DNA from: Amycolatopsis keratiniphila subsp. keratiniphila
GTDB lineage: Bacteria; Actinomycetota; Actinomycetes; Mycobacteriales; Pseudonocardiaceae
Reading direction: 5' to 3'
Assembly (NCBI RefSeq): GCF_001620365.2
Contig: NZ_LQMT02000044.1
Span: 1-56,553, forward strand
DNA: 56,553 nucleotides
Every line of letters begins with the position of its first letter. The stretch's first letter is position 1. A program made the translations under genes and the position numbers. Below, piece after piece: positions 39,622-46,451 of the stretch. The notes beneath the pieces are model-generated. The model was not told the origin of the DNA, made no database searches, and saw only the letters and a list, made by a program, of their open reading frames with translations.

Positions 39622-40898
39622 GCGGGTTCGCCGCCGTCGACGTCATCCGCGCGAAGCGGGACGGCGGACGGCTCACCGACGAGCAGATCGACTGGACCAT
39701 CGACGCGTATACGCGCGGCGAGATCGCCGAGGAACAGATGGCCGCGCTCGCGATGGCCATCTTCCTGCGGGGCATGGACTCCGGGGAGATCGCGCGCTGG
39801 ACCGGCGCGATGATCTCGTCGGGGGAGCGGCTGGATCTGAAGGTCAGCCGTCCGACGATCGACAAGCATTCGACGGGCGGCGTCGGCGACAAGATCACGC
39901 TTCCGCTGGCTCCGCTCGTCGCGGCTTGTGGGGCCGCCGTGCCGCAGCTGTCGGGGCGCGGGCTGGGCCACACCGGCGGGACGTTGGACAAACTGGAGTC
40001 GATTCCGGGCTGGCGTGCCTCTTTGTCGACATCGGAGATCGTCCGGCAGCTCGACGAGGTCGGCGCGGTGGTCTGCGCGGCGACCTCCGGGCTGGCGCCC
40101 GCGGACAAGAAGCTGTACGCACTGCGGGACGTGACCTCGACGGTGGAGTCGATCCCGCTGATCGCGAGCTCGATCATGAGCAAGAAGATCGCCGAGGGCT
40201 CGGCCGGGCTGGTGCTCGACGTGAAGACGGGTTCGGGTGCGTTCATGAAGACGCTGCCGCAGGCCCGTGAACTCGCGCGGACGCTGGTGGATATCGGGAC
40301 CGCGCACGGTGTCGCGACGACTGCGCTGATCACGGACATGAACGTGCCGTTGGGCCACGCGGTCGGCAACGCGATCGAGGTCGCGGAGTCGGTCGAGGTG
40401 CTGCGCGGCGGCGGTCCTTCCGACGTCGTCGAGCTGACCGTGGCCTTGGCGCGGGAGATGCTGGCGCTGGCCGGATTGTCCGATGTGGACCCGGCGGCGG
40501 TGTTGGCTTCCGGCCGGGCTTACGAGACGTGGTGCCGGATGATCGCCGCTCAGGGCGGGGATCCGGAGGCTGCTCTGCCGCGGCCTAAGCACGTGCACGT
40601 GGTCTCGGCGCCCGCCGATGGGGTTTTGTCGCGTTTGGACGCGTACTCGGTCGGTGTCGCCGCTTGGCGGCTCGGGGCCGGGCGGGCGCGCAAGGAGGAT
40701 CCGGTGCAGGCCGCGGCGGGTGTCTTGTGCCTGGCGAAGCCGGGCGACACGGTGTCGGCCGGGCAGCCGCTGCTGGAGTTGCACACCGATACGCCGGAGG
40801 CTGTTCCTTCGGCTCTCGCTGCGCTCGAAGACGCCTACGCCGTCTCCGCTGAGGCTCCGGCCTCCGCTCCGCTCGTCCTGGAGACCGTGCGGCCCTGA
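39618..40898 (+). CDS. deoA: Thymidine/pyrimidine-nucleoside phosphorylase
   Basis: A 426-residue phosphorylase that splits thymidine or deoxyuridine (or uridine) with phosphate to base and sugar phosphate. Signature DKHSTGGVGDKITLPLAPLVAACG...SGRGLGHTGGTLDKLESIPGW with SIMSKKIAEGSAGLVLDVKTGSGAFM; the C-terminal pyrimidine-nucleoside phosphorylase domain follows (about 340-426). GTG overlapping cdd by four bases. Last gene of the operon; its TGA is followed directly by CCTGCG and a palindromic repeat copy. Confidence 0.95.
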   Translation: MSGFAAVDVIRAKRDGGRLTDEQIDWTIDAYTRGEIAEEQMAALAMAIFLRGMDSGEIARWTGAMISSGERLDLKVSRPTIDKHSTGGVGDKITLPLAPLVAACGAAVPQLSGRGLGHTGGTLDKLESIPGWRASLSTSEIVRQLDEVGAVVCAATSGLAPADKKLYALRDVTSTVESIPLIASSIMSKKIAEGSAGLVLDVKTGSGAFMKTLPQARELARTLVDIGTAHGVATTALITDMNVPLGHAVGNAIEVAESVEVLRGGGPSDVVELTVALAREMLALAGLSDVDPAAVLASGRAYETWCRMIAAQGGDPEAALPRPKHVHVVSAPADGVLSRLDAYSVGVAAWRLGAGRARKEDPVQAAAGVLCLAKPGDTVSAGQPLLELHTDTPEAVPSALAALEDAYAVSAEAPASAPLVLETVRP

Positions 40899-40901
40899 CC
40901 T

Positions 40902-40921
40902 GCGTTTAGCGGGCTAAACGC
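40902..40921. repeat. GTTTAGC palindrome directly after deoA
   Basis: A perfect GCGTTTAGCGGGCTAAACGC. The deoA stop TGA (40896-40898) and the border CCTGCG run straight into it. Confidence 0.9.
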
Positions 40922-40949
40922 GATCCGGTGGTCCGTGCCCCCTGTGCCC

Positions 40950-40994
40950 TGAAGGCCCCCTTTGAGACGTTGAACGTCCCAAAGGGGGCCTTCA
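40950..40994. terminator. AAGGCC hairpin after deoA
   Basis: TGAAGGCCCCCTTTG pairs with CAAAGGGGGCCTTCA-type arms; the inner GACGTTGAACGTC forms a smaller stem. Probable terminator of the nucleoside operon. Confidence 0.75.
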
Positions 40995-41019
40995 GGACGT
41001 CCGCGCCCCTGCATCCCGC

Positions 41020-41077
41020 ATTTCGTCCTCTGGATGCGGTAGTTGCACGCGCAACTACCGCACCCAGAGGACGAAAC
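41020..41077. repeat. Long inverted repeat, TTTCGTCCTC family
   Basis: TTTCGTCCTCTGG...GTAGTTGC (41021-41046) and GCAACTACCGC...GACGAAA (41051-41076) pair with one mismatch over 26 bp around ACGC. A half copy, AGAGGACGAAACGC, recurs at 41237-41250. Confidence 0.85.
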
Positions 41078-41084
41078 GCGGATC

Positions 41085-41104
41085 GCGATTAGCCCGCTAA
41101 ACGC
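41085..41104. repeat. GTTTAGC palindrome, variant
   Basis: GCGATTAGCCCGCTAAACGC followed by AGGTCGG (border). One arm has ATT for TTT. Confidence 0.85.
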
Positions 41105-41120
41105 AGGTCGGCGCAGGGGG

Positions 41121-41171
41121 CGCCCAATGTGGCATTGGGGACGCTGAGCGCCTCCAACGCCACATTGGGGG
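41121..41171. repeat. CCAATGTGGC inverted repeat
   Basis: CGCCCAATGTGGCATTGGGG (41121-41140) and CTCCAACGCCACATTGGGGG (41152-41171) form an imperfect inverted repeat with an 11-nt loop. Only copy in this window. Confidence 0.75.
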
Positions 41172-41262
41172 CATCGACCCGGGCCCGACCGCCGCCGAGC
41201 CCCGGGACGTGCGCCCTCGGGGCCCTGGCCGCATTTAGAGGACGAAACGCCGGGGGCGGATC

Positions 41263-41282
41263 GCGTTTAGCCCGCTAAACGC
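41263..41282. repeat. GTTTAGC palindrome
   Basis: GCGTTTAGCCCGCTAAACGC with GGATC before and AGGTCG after. Confidence 0.88.
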
Positions 41283-41300
41283 AGGTCGTGGCCCGAGAAA

Positions 41301-41350
41301 GCGTGAAGGCCCCCGTCCCAGGCGAAGCCGTGGGAAGGGGGCCTTCACGC
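41301..41350. terminator. Hairpin ending the coiled-coil gene
   Basis: GCGTGAAGGCCCCC and GGGGGCCTTCACGC are perfect outer arms, with TCCCA/TGGGA and GGC/GCC in the interior. It lies 15 bp beyond the stop of the leftward gene at 41365. Confidence 0.8.
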
Positions 41351-41364
41351 GTTAAGCGAGGGCG

Positions 41365-42453
41365 TCAGTCCGAGGACTCGTCGCCGCCGTCGGCCTTCGC
41401 CTTGGCGTCGGCCGCCTTCGGTGCCCGGCCGTTGCGCGAGCTGCGACGCGGCTGACGCGGGGCGGGCGGCGGCGGGGAGATCTGCTGCACGGCCGGTCCG
41501 CCACCGAGCATCAGCTCCGCGAAGGTCGCCATGGCCTCGTCCAGCTGGCCGCCGATACGTCGCACGGACTCGTCGTTGCTCTTGCGCACCAGCGAGTCGA
41601 CCGAGTCGGTGTCCGGCTGCTTCTGCAGCGTGCTCTCGACCTTCGACAGACCGGAGCGGATCGAGCCGTCGAGGTCGCCGAGGCGCCCGGTGAAGCCGTC
41701 CTCGACCTTGTCGAGCCGCTCCGCCAGGTCGTCGAGCCGCGAGGTGACCTTCTCCAGGCGGTCGCCGAGGCCGTCGAGCCGCTCCGAGGCGTCGACCATC
41801 TCGCCGGTCTCGGTCAGCGCGGTCTTCAGCGCCTCGGTGTTCGCGGTGAGGCTTTCCTTGGTCGCCTTGTCGAGGTTCTCGACGCGGGTGCGCAGCTCGC
41901 GGTCGACGGTGTCGACGCGGTCCCGCAGGGTGGACTCGGCCTGCTCGACGCGCTCGCGCACCGGCCCGATCACCGACTGCGGCAGCGTGTCGGTCTTCAC
42001 GTCCTGCTTGTCGAGGTGCGCGCCGAGCTCGTCGAGACGGCGGTGGATGTTCTGGAGCTTGTCCTCGAGCCCGTCCATCCGGCCCCCGACGCCTTCCAGA
42101 CGCGCGGCCATGCCGTCGAGGCGGCCGTCGAGCTGAGCGAACGGCTTGGCCAGCTTGTCGACGATGCTTTCGACGGCGCGGGTCAGCGCGGCGATCGCGG
42201 TGTCCTGCGCTTCGAGCCGCGACATGGTCTCGTCGAGCCGCTCGGCGAGCACGCTGGTCTCGGTGCGGTCGGGCATCTCGGAGAGCCGCTTGCGCACCGC
42301 GCCGAGCGAGTCGACCGGGGCCAGACGTGCGTAGATGTCGTCCAGCGCGTCGAAGATCTGCTGCTGTTCGCTCTCACGCACTTCGGCCGCGCGCACCAGC
42401 ATGTTGCGCATCCGGTCGAAGGACGGGGCTGCAATGTGGTTGTCAGTGGTCAC
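41365..42453 (-). CDS. Coiled-coil protein with basic C-terminal tail
   Basis: A 362-residue protein made almost wholly of heptad repeats from about 20 to 300 (repeated RLDGL, RLDDLAERLDKVED, RLEGVGGRMDGLEDKLQ). The C terminus is proline-rich (QQISPPPPAPRQPRR) then lysine/alanine/aspartate rich. No membrane or signal segment. It looks like a cytoplasmic scaffold, PHA-granule-associated or polar-growth type protein; Scy-like function is only a guess. ATG at 42453. Monocistronic, ended by the 41301 hairpin and divergent from add. Confidence 0.7.
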   Translation of the reverse strand: MTTDNHIAAPSFDRMRNMLVRAAEVRESEQQQIFDALDDIYARLAPVDSLGAVRKRLSEMPDRTETSVLAERLDETMSRLEAQDTAIAALTRAVESIVDKLAKPFAQLDGRLDGMAARLEGVGGRMDGLEDKLQNIHRRLDELGAHLDKQDVKTDTLPQSVIGPVRERVEQAESTLRDRVDTVDRELRTRVENLDKATKESLTANTEALKTALTETGEMVDASERLDGLGDRLEKVTSRLDDLAERLDKVEDGFTGRLGDLDGSIRSGLSKVESTLQKQPDTDSVDSLVRKSNDESVRRIGGQLDEAMATFAELMLGGGPAVQQISPPPPAPRQPRRSSRNGRAPKAADAKAKADGGDESSD

Positions 42454-42603
42454 TGCGGTGTCCTTCGTGGGCGGGGAAATGGGAGGGACGTGACGTGAAG
42501 CTTATCCATTGCGGAATTGCTCTGCGTATGGCCCCCGGGTATCGGACAATGCCGAGCTCTGCCCTGATGGCCGATTCAGCCGGTGATCCACAAAGCCGAG
42601 GGT

Positions 42604-42623
42604 TAAGTCAAGCATGAGACTTA
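42604..42623. promoter_or_regulatory. Operator candidate upstream of add
   Basis: TAAGTC (42604-42609) and GACTTA (42618-42623) form an inverted repeat with 8-bp spacer, 40-59 bp before the add start. Regulator unknown. Confidence 0.35.
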
Positions 42624-42651
42624 CCGCCATGTAGGGGAATGACAGGCTGGT

Positions 42652-42657
42652 TACCGT
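42652..42657 (+). promoter_or_regulatory. -10 element (TACCGT) of add, leaderless
   Basis: TACCGT ends 5 nt before the ATG at 42663, which favours that ATG over the one at 42639. Confidence 0.4.
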
Positions 42658-42662
42658 TACGT

Positions 42663-43763
42663 ATGTCCTCTGAAAGCAGCAGTTCCCGCATCCCGGAGGC
42701 GGTACTGGCCCGGGCTCCCAAGGTTCTCCTCCACGACCACCTGGACGGCGGATTGCGTGCCGCCACCGTCGCCGAACTCGCCGAACAGACCGGCTACGAG
42801 GCCTTGCCGACCACGGATCCCGTGGAACTCGGCCGCTGGTTCCGCGACGCCGCCGATTCCGGCTCCCTCGTCTCGTACCTTGAGACGTTCGCGCATACCT
42901 GCGGCGTCATGCAGACCGAGGAAGCGCTGGTCAGAGTGGCAGCCGAGGCGGTGGAAGACCTCGCGGCCGACGGCGTCGTCTACGCCGAGGTCCGTTACGC
43001 CCCAGAACTCTTCGTCGAACGCGGACTGTCACTCGATGCGGTGGTCGAGGCGATTCAGGCCGGGTTCGCCGAAGGTGAACGGAGAGTGGCGGACGGCGGC
43101 GGCCGGATCCGCGTCGGGACGTTGCTCTGCGCGATGCGCCAGCACGCCAGGGCGCTGGAGATCGCCGGGCTGGCCGTGCGCTACCGCGACGCCGGCGTGG
43201 TCGGGTTCGACATCGCCGGACCGGAAGACGGATTCCCGCCTACCAGAAATCTCGACGCATTCGAGTTTCTGCGGACGAATAATGCGCATTTCACCATTCA
43301 TGCCGGAGAGGCGTTCGGCCTCGCGTCCATTTGGGAGGCGATTCAGCATTGCGGGGCCGAGCGGCTGGGCCACGGCGTGCGCATCGTCGACGACATCAAG
43401 ACCGACAGTGACGGCACGGTCCATTTGGGACGGTTGGCCGCCTACGTGCGCGACCGGCGGATCCCGCTCGAGATCTGCCCCACGTCCAATGTCCAGACCG
43501 GAGCGGCGCGCTCGATCGCCGAGCATCCGATCGGCCTGCTCGCCAGGCTGCGGTTCCGGGTCACCGTCAACACCGACAACCGGCTGATGAGCGGCTGCTC
43601 GATGACCAGCGAATTCGCGGCGCTGAGCGCAGCGTTCGGCTTCGGGCCGGCCGATCTCGAGTGGTTCACCATCAATGCGATGAAATCCGCCTTCCTCGAT
43701 TTCGACCAGCGGCTCGACATCATCAACACGGTCATCAAGCCCGGCTACGCGGCCTTGCGTTAG
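42663..43763 (+). CDS. add: Adenosine deaminase
   Basis: A 366-residue zinc amidohydrolase that converts (deoxy)adenosine to (deoxy)inosine. Metal and catalytic residues: H24 and H26 (LLHDHLDGG), H in FTIHAGE with catalytic Glu in the same stretch, HGVRIVDD, and DN in VTVNTDNRLMSG. It follows the cytoplasmic, single-domain family. It sits 1.8 kb from the nucleoside importer operon and complements cdd and deoA for nucleoside salvage. The MFS gene 65 bp downstream is probably separate. Confidence 0.95.
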   Translation: MSSESSSSRIPEAVLARAPKVLLHDHLDGGLRAATVAELAEQTGYEALPTTDPVELGRWFRDAADSGSLVSYLETFAHTCGVMQTEEALVRVAAEAVEDLAADGVVYAEVRYAPELFVERGLSLDAVVEAIQAGFAEGERRVADGGGRIRVGTLLCAMRQHARALEIAGLAVRYRDAGVVGFDIAGPEDGFPPTRNLDAFEFLRTNNAHFTIHAGEAFGLASIWEAIQHCGAERLGHGVRIVDDIKTDSDGTVHLGRLAAYVRDRRIPLEICPTSNVQTGAARSIAEHPIGLLARLRFRVTVNTDNRLMSGCSMTSEFAALSAAFGFGPADLEWFTINAMKSAFLDFDQRLDIINTVIKPGYAALR

Positions 43764-43784
43764 TTAGCAGCGACAACTATCGTT

Positions 43785-43814
43785 CACTATGTAGGAGTAC
43801 TTTCCCAAATAGTG
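43785..43814. promoter_or_regulatory. Inverted repeat upstream of MFS gene
   Basis: CACTAT (43785-43790) and ATAGTG (43809-43814), arms perfect, 18-bp spacer, AT-rich centre. A weak operator candidate just before the MFS start. Confidence 0.3.
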
Positions 43815-43828
43815 GAACGGTGGCGAAG

Positions 43829-45034
43829 ATGGCGCAGGTCGTTGACGTGAGGATCGGCGGCAAACGACGCTGGCTCATCCTCGCGCTCGGCCTCGCCGCG
43901 CAGACCGCGAGCTGTTCCTTCCTTTACGGGCTCCCGTTCCTGGTGCCGTCGATGCAGCGTGCGGAGGGGCTCACGCTCGCCGAGGCGGGAACCGTGGTCG
44001 CGGCGCCGAGTCTTGGCCTGTTGTTCACCTTGATCCTGTGGGGCGCGGCCGCGGACCGTTACGGAGAGCGTTTGGTAATGGCCATCGGGCTCGGCGTATC
44101 GGGGTTACTCCTCGTGTACGCGGCCGCCGGTGACCACTCGCTCGGGATCCTCTTTGGGGTGTTCTTGCTCGCCGGTGCGAGCACCGCGTCAGTGAACGCC
44201 GCGAGCGGCCGGGCCGTCCTGGGCTGGTTCGGCCCGGCCGAACGCGGCTTCGCGATGGGCATCCGCCAGATGGCCCAGCCGCTCGGGGTGGGCGTCGCCG
44301 CCTTCGGACTCCCGCCGCTCGCGGATCGCTGGGGTTTCCAGATCTCGCTCCTGCTCCCCGCGCTGACCGCGATCGGTGTCGCGCTCCTGGTCGCCTGGCT
44401 CCTGATCGACCCACCGCGTCCGGAATCCGGCACGACGGGGGAGAAGCCGCCGTCGCCGTACCGGAGGCCGGCGTTGTGGCGGGTCCACGGCGCGAGCGCG
44501 CTGCTCGTCGTCCCGCAGTTCACGGTCTCCGCGTTCACGCCCGTGTACCTGGTGACCATGCACGGCTGGACGGCGGCGTCCGCGGGCTGGTTCGTCGGCG
44601 CCGTCCAGATCCTCGGCGCGCTGGGCAGGCTGGTGTCGGGCTACTGGTCCGACCGCGTCGGCAGCAGACTGCGGCCGATGCGGCAGCTGGCGATCGCGAG
44701 CGGCGCGGTGATGCTGCTGGTCGCGCTCGGCGACGCGACGTGGCCGTGGCTGGTGCTGCTCGCACTCGTCCTGGCCGCGGTGATCACCGTGTCGGACAAC
44801 GGACTCGGGTTCACCGCGTCGGCGGAGATGGCCGGGCTCGCGTGGGCGGGGCGGGCGATGGGCACGCAGAACACCGGCCAGAACATCGCCGCCGCGCTGA
44901 CGCCGCCGATGCTGGGCCTCGTGATCGGTGATTCGCGGTACGCGCTGGCATTCTGTGTGGCCGCGATCTTCCCGGCGCTGGCCGTCGCCCTGGTGCCCGT
45001 CAAAGACGAAAAGGGCCCCTCAGGACGAACCTGA
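43829..45034 (+). CDS. MFS transporter
   Basis: A 401-residue twelve-helix transporter of the MFS_1 group (oxalate/formate or nitrate-type nearest by shape: ILWGAAADRYGERLVMAIGL, SVNAASGRAVLGWFGPAERGFAMGIRQMAQPLGVGVAAFGLP). The GRA-VLGWFGPAERGFAMGIRQ stretch is the conserved helix-4/5 loop, typical of organic acid permeases. ATG 43829 or GTG 43820 as start. The last seven residues (KGPSGRT) and the TGA lie inside the terminator hairpin (45010-45044), so the stop is supplied by the stem. Substrate unknown. Confidence 0.82.
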   Translation: MAQVVDVRIGGKRRWLILALGLAAQTASCSFLYGLPFLVPSMQRAEGLTLAEAGTVVAAPSLGLLFTLILWGAAADRYGERLVMAIGLGVSGLLLVYAAAGDHSLGILFGVFLLAGASTASVNAASGRAVLGWFGPAERGFAMGIRQMAQPLGVGVAAFGLPPLADRWGFQISLLLPALTAIGVALLVAWLLIDPPRPESGTTGEKPPSPYRRPALWRVHGASALLVVPQFTVSAFTPVYLVTMHGWTAASAGWFVGAVQILGALGRLVSGYWSDRVGSRLRPMRQLAIASGAVMLLVALGDATWPWLVLLALVLAAVITVSDNGLGFTASAEMAGLAWAGRAMGTQNTGQNIAAALTPPMLGLVIGDSRYALAFCVAAIFPALAVALVPVKDEKGPSGRT

Positions 45035-45044
45035 GGGGCCCTTT
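45010..45044. terminator. Bidirectional terminator overlapping the MFS stop
   Basis: AAAGGGCCCCTCAGG, loop ACGAA, CCTGAGGGGCCCTTT: a perfect 15-bp stem. The MFS stop TGA (45032-45034) is in the right arm; the convergent gene ends 11 bp further. Confidence 0.85.
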
Positions 45045-45054
45045 CCAGGGTGGA

Positions 45055-46299
45055 TCAGAGAACCGTGAGCCGGTTCTCGAAGGTCTCCACGAGCTTGCGC
45101 CACTCGGACTGCTCGGCGTCGAACGGAGCGCTCGGCTCCAGCCGCGACGGGTCCGGCCGCAGCACGAACGACACCAGCCAGCCGAGGCTTTCGTTGGCGG
45201 CCAGCGCGGTTTCGACGCTGTCGTCCTCGGCCCACTCGGCGGCGTCGGTGATCAGCTCGACGGCCAGCTCCAGCTGGGTCGGGTCGATCGACTCCGGGCC
45301 TTCGGCGATGTCGTCGGCGATCCCGTTGAGCACGTAGGTGTTCTCGGTGTCGACCTCGATCTCGAGCTCGCCCGCGGTGGCCTTCGTGGTCACCTCGTCC
45401 CAAGTGGACACTCCGGCGAGGTCGTTGCCCGCCAGCTCCTTGCCGTCCGCGATCGCGCGGATGAGGGCCTTCTCGGAGGTGAAGACGTCGATCTCGCCTT
45501 CGCTGCCGAGGAAGATCGGCTTGTCGTCGAGGTAGCAGCGCAGCGTGTAGTACTCGGCGCCGGAGGTGATGATCTTGATCGGGTCGATGCCGACCTCGCC
45601 CCAGAAGCCGACGGGCTCGTCGTCTTCGTCGTCGTCCTCGTCCGAGTCGTCGATGAGGTCCGCGTCGACGGCGGCCGCTTCGGCCTCGGCGGACTCCGCG
45701 AGGAAGGTCGCGAGCTCCTCCGCCGTCTGCTCCAGCACCTTCTCGTCGACGTCCGGGACGGTCACCAGGCCGTCGATCGCGTCGAGGACGGTGTCCCACT
45801 TCTCCGAGACCGCCTGCGACAGGTCCGCCCACAGGCGCTCGCCGTCGCGGCCGGAGAAGGGCAGCGTGCCCTGGTCGAGTAGCGAGAAGCTCTCGTGCGC
45901 GTCGAGGACCTCATGGACCTCGTCGAGTTCGCACACGTCCGCGAGCGAACGCACGATGCCGATGATCTCGGCCAGCTCGCCGAGCGTCCACTGGTCCGGC
46001 TTCTCGGCCACCAGCTCGGGGACGCCCACCAGGTCGTAGGTGTGGTCGTCGTCCGGGATGAGCTCGGGCACGTTCAGCGCCGGGACGACCTCCCACGCGG
46101 GGTGGTCGAGCAGGTCGTGCTGCTCGGAGGTCCGCACGAAGGCGGCGAGATGCGCGGCGTCCGGGAAGGCGTACAGGTCCTCCTCGTCGCCGAGGAAGGC
46201 TTCCCATTCCTCGCCGTCTTCCCGCCAGCGCGGCGCCCAGAGGGTGACGACGTCACCCTGTGGCAGGCCGAGTTCGATCGGGATGATGTCCTGTGCCAT
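45055..46299 (-). CDS. Conserved acidic protein
   Basis: A 414-residue, strongly acidic soluble protein of a conserved actinobacterial family without known function (sometimes labelled primosomal protein in databases, as I recall). A run of Asp/Glu at about 206-217 (SDEDDDEDDE) divides a mixed N-terminal domain (LYAFPDAAHLAAFVRTSEQHDLLDHPAW) from a C-terminal domain (FWGEVGIDPIKIITSGAEYYTLRCYLDDKPIFLGSEGEIDVF). No DNA-binding or catalytic motif is seen. ATG start. Divergent from the DUF3516 helicase, 152 bp apart. Confidence 0.65.
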   Translation of the reverse strand: MAQDIIPIELGLPQGDVVTLWAPRWREDGEEWEAFLGDEEDLYAFPDAAHLAAFVRTSEQHDLLDHPAWEVVPALNVPELIPDDDHTYDLVGVPELVAEKPDQWTLGELAEIIGIVRSLADVCELDEVHEVLDAHESFSLLDQGTLPFSGRDGERLWADLSQAVSEKWDTVLDAIDGLVTVPDVDEKVLEQTAEELATFLAESAEAEAAAVDADLIDDSDEDDDEDDEPVGFWGEVGIDPIKIITSGAEYYTLRCYLDDKPIFLGSEGEIDVFTSEKALIRAIADGKELAGNDLAGVSTWDEVTTKATAGELEIEVDTENTYVLNGIADDIAEGPESIDPTQLELAVELITDAAEWAEDDSVETALAANESLGWLVSFVLRPDPSRLEPSAPFDAEQSEWRKLVETFENRLTVL

Positions 46300-46451
46300 T
46301 CCTTTAGCCCTCTCGGATTACCGCCTGTGTGCGCGCGGCCGGTCGATGGTGCCGGAAGGTGCGCGGTACCGCGAAGCCTACGGGTTTCCGCCGATGGGCG
46401 CGATCACCCCTGGGCAAGAAGCGACCAACGGATGGCACGATAGGTCCTCTG

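Larger units (their letters stand above)
40899..41364. other. Repeat-packed intergenic region
   Basis: 466 bp between the end of deoA and the end of the coiled-coil gene. No coding frame is credible. Almost the whole sequence is made of short palindromes: three GTTTAGC repeats (40902, 41085, 41263), two AAGGCC hairpins (40950, 41301), a 58-bp TTTCGTCCTC inverted repeat (41020) and a CCAATGTGGC inverted repeat (41121). Confidence 0.85.
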
